Shown here one piece after another: positions 59,722 to 64,000 of a stretch of 64,000 nt of DNA. Each line of letters begins with the position of its first letter. Position 1 is the first letter of the stretch. A program made the translations under genes and the position numbers. Under the pieces are notes generated by a model, which saw only the letters and a program-made list of their open reading frames with translations, did not search any database and had not been told where the DNA came from. Source of the DNA: Voacanga thouarsii (taxonomy: Eukaryota; Streptophyta; Magnoliopsida; Gentianales; Apocynaceae); contig JANUWF010003367.1 of assembly GCA_026120185.1 (NCBI GenBank), forward strand, positions 3,387,228 through 3,451,227, given 5' to 3'.

Positions 59722-60732
59722 TGTTGAAAATGGCAACTTTGAGAGTTAATAATTTTTAACTCATGATTAGTTAGTCTAAAACAATTAATGAAAATTGTTC
59801 TTGAAATGTTAGAGATTGTTTTGATTATGGTAAAAGCCATTTTCATGGTGGAAAACCATAATTAAATATTGTTAAAGTTGGGTGTTTAACCATTTGGGAA
59901 CTCATGTTAGACATGAGTCCCACATGGAAAAAATTGAGGAGTGTGGAAGTCTTTATATACTAAAAGGCTTTTCTATAGACTTAATAGAAAAGCCTAACGT
60001 ATGGAGGATGCCACACGCGCGTGTTGCCCGCCCGGCCCAGCTCAGGCTTGGGTTATGTTTTATTTTTATTTGGCCTAATTAACTCTAATTTGAAAAGGAA
60101 AGGAAACATAAAATTTGGTAAGGAATTAGGATTTCCTAATCCAAATTGGGTTTTTAATTTTTCCTAAGGCGAAATTAAAAGAGGGAACAGAGTCGACATT
60201 AGGGTTAACCCTTTTTCGTACTTTTTGCTTCCTAAGAGAAAATTCGCCTCTTCCATTCTCTCTTCACAATCCATAATTTTTTACTTATTGGGACTGGTGA
60301 ACTGAGGGGATTTTCGAGGTGATCGCAGTTGGTGTGCGTCGACAGCGATCTGAGACCGTCTTATCTTACAAGGAGAGTCGCTGTACCCATCGCACCGGAG
60401 TGGGGTGAATAACTTCTTGAAGGCAAGCCAGTATTGGACTGGTGATTCGGTCAGCAGTACAGTACGTTGCGGCACAACTTGTTCAGAGGAGTGCCGGCGC
60501 CTGGTACGTTCTGGTAGAACCGCGAGTAAGTCTCTTAGGTATACTGCTGACTTGTCTATTGAGTTTGAATTCGGTTTAGTTATGTTATATTTGGACTGTG
60601 TGGCCTTGCCGGCATTGTTGATATTTGATAATTGCATTTGTTAGAGCCCTGATCGGGTATAGGCGGTGCTTGTTCAATTCAGTTGAGTTGCCTGTCTGTG
60701 TTCGTAGGTACCCTGTTTCTAACAGTCTAATA
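59722..60732 (+). repeat. 3' LTR of Copia-3
   Basis: 1011 bp, TGTTGAAA...GTCTAATA, uninterrupted. TATA-like TTTATATACTA lies near 59952. It ends directly before the TSD TCAAC. Confidence 0.9.
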
Positions 60733-60737
60733 TCAAC

Positions 60738-61144
60738 CACTGCCTCTTTTTTGCTATTTTCCATTTCCACTAGTGTGTGTTCTAGTATAATTCAACAACC
60801 ATAAACTACCATGGAAATTAGTAAAGTCGTGTTGGGAATATTTTCCAAAATAGAGCAGAAGTGGTTGTACCGTTGTGAAGGCACAAAACTCCCATCATCA
60901 GCATCAATGATGGCAAAACCACCAGCTTTGATCCTTCGTGAAGACCGGGTCTGTGCCAAAACTGGTGAAGGCAGAGGGTAGATCCATTTGTTGCCGGGGT
61001 ATTTTATAAGAAAACTTGGAAATCTTGAAGGAAGGTCTGGAAAAGAAAGATTTAGCGGAGATGTCTTGCGGACCCGTCTGAAAAGGCGTTACATACCTGT
61101 TCTTTAACTTTTTTTTTTTTAATTTTAACCCCCAACGGTCAAAA
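60738..61144. other. Spacer, no gene recognised
   Basis: The minus strand between about 61015 and 60790 stays open (…GGFAIIDADDGSFVPS) and could be a coding remnant, but I cannot assign it. Confidence 0.35.
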
Positions 61145-61218
61145 TAATTTTTTTTTATATTTTGACCCCTTCAAATAAATTTTTTTTATATTTTGACCCC
61201 TTCAAATAAATTTTTTTA
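61145..61218. repeat. Tandem repeat of about 31 bp, two copies plus a partial
   Basis: TATATTTTGACCCCTTCAAA occurs twice with T-rich linkers. It precedes the hAT transposase leader, and similar GGCCCCCAAC-type phrases follow. Confidence 0.8.
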
Positions 61219-61269
61219 TTTACATTTTGGCCCCCAACAGCCATATTCTTCCCTTAACTCCCAAAATTC

Positions 61270-61277
61270 TATAAATA
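61270..61277 (+). promoter_or_regulatory. TATA box of the hAT leader
   Basis: TATAAATA followed by a CT-rich leader (CTCTCCAACTCTCTC) about 480 bases before the transposase ATG at 61760, a typical plant hAT promoter layout. Confidence 0.5.
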
Positions 61278-61759
61278 CCTCCCAATTCACTCAAAAATTC
61301 ACCAAACACTTTTTAACTCTCTCCAACTCTCTCAAATTCTCTCCAACTTTCTTATTTTCATTTCTTTTTCTCTCATAATCCTCAAATTCTTTTATTTTTT
61401 TCTACAAGAAGTGTTAGAATAGAATTTTTTTTTATATATAATTTTTCAATTTTTCAAGCAAAGTTTTTATATTTTGAAAATTATTGAGTAGTGGAATAAT
61501 AGATAGTTTAAGTCTTAAAGAAGATAAGAAGTAAAGCTCCACAAGGTGTTATTGTTTCTTGACCATCAACTTGTAAGTGTTTCTTAATTTTACATTTTTA
61601 TTTTTTAGTTTTATTAATTACATATTTGTTTTAGTTATGTGCTTAATTTTTACGTTAATTTACAAGTTGTTTATATTTTTTAATTCTCTTATTTTATTAT
61701 TTGTTAATACTTTATTTCATATTATTTGAATTTGAATTGATTATTTTTGTTTAAAAATA

Positions 61760-63919
61760 ATGGATCTAAATCAATATTATAATTTTTCTTCATCACGATC
61801 ATCTACACATTTTGATTTCAATATAAATCCAACTTTGAATTTAATAAATAATGAAATAGGTAATGAAAATGAAGACACTAGTAGGCTTACTGTTATTGTT
61901 TCACAATTACAACCAACTCCAACTATTAATCCTGATGAATTTAATACGGATATGCCTCAAGATGATGGTGAAACTTCGGAAGTTATAACTAAAGCAAAAA
62001 CATCTATGGTTTGAAATATTTTTGAAAAGGATGATGATAATGATAGGGTAACATATAAAATTTGTAAGGTGATATATGCACATAAGAAGGAATGAGGGAC
62101 ATGAACGTTAGTTAGACATATGAAAATGTCACATAATGATTTATTAGAAAATCTATTTAAACAACAACAAATCCATACTGCAGAAAGTCAAATTATATGT
62201 ATTTTTCAATACGATCATAAAAAAATAGAAGTAGATTTGCTAAAATAGTTGTTCAAACTAAATTACCTTTTAATTTTGCAGAAAATTCACACTATGAACA
62301 ATATATGCAATACAATTGCCAACTTGCATGGAAAAAGATTCCTAAAATTACATTAAAAAATAATATAATAAAAATATATAAAGAAATAAAAGAGTATCTT
62401 ATTACTATATTTGATTTTTGTAATTGAAAATTTGCTCTTATTTGTGATTGTTGGATTACAATTACCAATGAATCTTATTTGTGCATTACATGTCATTAAA
62501 TAGATCGTGATTAGTTAATACAAAAAAGAATTATTTGTTTTAAATTATTTGAATATTCTCATGCAGGTACTAGGATTACTAAAATGATTACTCAAACATA
62601 TCGTGAATATAAGATTTTAAATAAAATTATTTCTACTTCTTTAGATAACGCTTTAAATAATGATTTTGTCATAACAATTTTAAAAAGTATTATGAATCCT
62701 ATATTAGATGATATTTTATTTCATATTAGTTGTGCTTGTCATATACTTACTTTGTATTAAGGAAGGATATAAATATGTTGATGATATTGTTAATATAATT
62801 AGAAATATTATTTTATTTATTAAAACTTCTCCAACTAGACTTCAAAATTTTAAGACTTTATACTGAGAATAGGGTTTGTCTTTTAAAAAATTTAGATTAG
62901 ATTATAAAACTAAATGGAACTCAACTTTTGATATATTTGAAATTGTTATACTTTTTCAAAATCAACTTATTAAATTTTGTAACAGTAACAATTATCAACA
63001 TTAACTTACTGAAACTCATTTTGAAAATTGTATTGTGTTTTCAATATTTTTATTTACTTTTAAAAAAGTAATCAAACTTTTATTATGATCTTATTATCCC
63101 ACTACTCATTATATTCTCCTCACACTTACTAAGGTAGCAAATATTTTTAATGAGTATATGAATTATCCCCAATATGGTAATTTTATAAAAAGTATGTTTG
63201 AAAAATATAAAAAATATTATAAAAATACTCTTATTTTATATTGTATGACATTGTGTTTAGATTCTCGAGTAAAAACTACTAGATTTCATAGTATTATTGA
63301 ATATCTCTACAAAATATTAGATTTTGATGAATTTCCAACACTTAGATAATGCATGATAAAAGATATAAAAGATAAAATGGATAAAACTCTATCTGACATG
63401 TATAATTTATATGAGTTTGAGTCTTTTTATTTTAGTTTTGCTACTTTAAGTAGATAAAGTTCATCATCATTATCTTTATCTAGCAGTTAATTTCAACCAC
63501 CACGAAAATTTACCTTTTTGGTTTCATCAGCACTTAATATATGGATTATCATAAAGTGTCAAAGAAGATCATCTACCATCTATAATGAGATGACAATTTA
63601 CGCTATGCAGTCTCTAGTATAAAATGAGAATCAACGTTTTAACATTTGTGATTAGTGGAAGACTCATGTAAATTAATACCCAATTTTATCTAAAATGGTA
63701 CGTGATCTTTTAACACTACATATCTCCACAGTGCCATCGGAAAACGTTTTTAGTGAGAGCACTCAAACAATTGATGAAAGAAGATCTCGATTGACTCATA
63801 CTTTGGGGATGTTAATATGTTACAGTAGTTGGTTTACAGCCGAAGATAGGACGGTCAATCCGTGGATTATTAATGATGACTCAGATGAAGAATTGGGTAA
63901 GCCAAAAAAATTAGTTTAG
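61760..63919 (+). pseudogene. hAT superfamily transposase, decayed
   Basis: The first frame starts MDLNQYYNFSSSRSSTHFDF (61760-62014) and ends in a stop just before a BED-type zinc finger region (NIFEKDDDNDRVTYKICKVI, LVRHMKMSH). The first zinc Cys appears as Tyr in YKIC. Broken catalytic segments follow in several frames (CDCWITITNESY, NKIISTSLDNALNND, RFHSIIEYLYKILDF). The C-terminal dimerisation domain is open at 63695-63919 (LLTLHISTVPSENVFSES, IDERRSRLTHTLGM). Stops and frameshifts are dense, so the transposase is dead. The 3' terminal repeat is outside the window or beyond recognition, and the 5' terminal repeat is not clear. Confidence 0.82.
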
Positions 63920-64000
63920 TATTCGAATAATTTGGAATTTAGGATAAGTAATATTATATAATTATTTAATTTTATTTTTAAGATAGTTATTCTATTTTTT

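Larger units (their letters stand above)
38579..60732 (+). mobile_element. Copia-3 retrotransposon, interrupted by a nested Gypsy
   Basis: The 5' LTR is split (38579-39138 and 54568-55048). Gag-pol runs 55089-59187 and the 3' LTR is 59722-60732. The 5-bp TSD TCAAC flanks it at 38574-38578 and 60733-60737. Without the nested Gypsy the element is about 6.7 kb. A purine tract (GTGGGGGAT, 59713-59721) precedes the 3' LTR. LTR ends are TG...TA rather than TG...CA. LTR divergence by eye is about 6-7 %, older than the Gypsy inside it. Pol carries several stops and one frameshift. Confidence 0.92.

Overview
The window looks like nuclear DNA of a flowering plant, almost certainly a eudicot. It has many short GT-AG introns, AT-rich spacers, land-plant gene families (RWP-RK, DUF936, WAK-like, VENOSA4/SAMHD1-type) and nested Copia, Gypsy, CACTA, hAT and Helitron-like elements. 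I cannot name the species from the sequence. There is no bacterial signature, operon or CRISPR array.

Layout. 526-4713 (+): 3' portion of an apparently intact SAMHD1/VENOSA4-like dNTP triphosphohydrolase gene; its first exon(s) lie left of the window. 5433-10330 (+): a broken Copia element that lacks its protease and most of its integrase and carries an antisense RKD (RWP-RK) gene copy in their place. 11564-15445 (-): an intact nine-exon RlmN-type radical-SAM methyltransferase gene with a transit-peptide-like N-terminus. 16.4-22.2 kb: a zone of gene fragments (a possible Fip1-type C-terminus, a WAKL ectodomain piece, a helicase-related copy, a PLUTO/NCS1 piece) mixed with Helitron-like hairpin ends. 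22159-27488 (-): a bounded Copia element with 5-bp target-site duplication (TSD). 29527-30456: a non-autonomous CACTA element with palindromic arrays and a tRNA-like module. 33409-35462 (-): an intact four-exon DUF936/DUF6857 gene. 38579-60732: an older Copia whose 5' LTR is split by a 15.4-kb Tekay-like Gypsy chromovirus (39139-54567), which itself contains a 1.45-kb solo LTR (43629-45079). 61.1 kb to the end: a decayed hAT transposase.

Three genes look functional: the dNTPase (nucleotide pool control), the RlmN-like enzyme (RNA adenosine methylation, probably organellar) and the DUF936 protein (role not established). They show no pathway link; they are islands between repeats. All retroelement coding regions carry stops, frameshifts or lost catalytic residues. 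LTR comparisons by eye (about 6-7 % for the outer Copia, 3-4 % for the Gypsy and about 4 % for the separate Copia) agree with the nesting order.

Most worth a second look: the antisense RKD gene inside a Copia, a roughly 860-bp identical tract between otherwise diverged Gypsy LTRs, the CACTA element combining hairpin arrays with RNA polymerase III-like boxes, and the Helitron-like gene-fragment zone.
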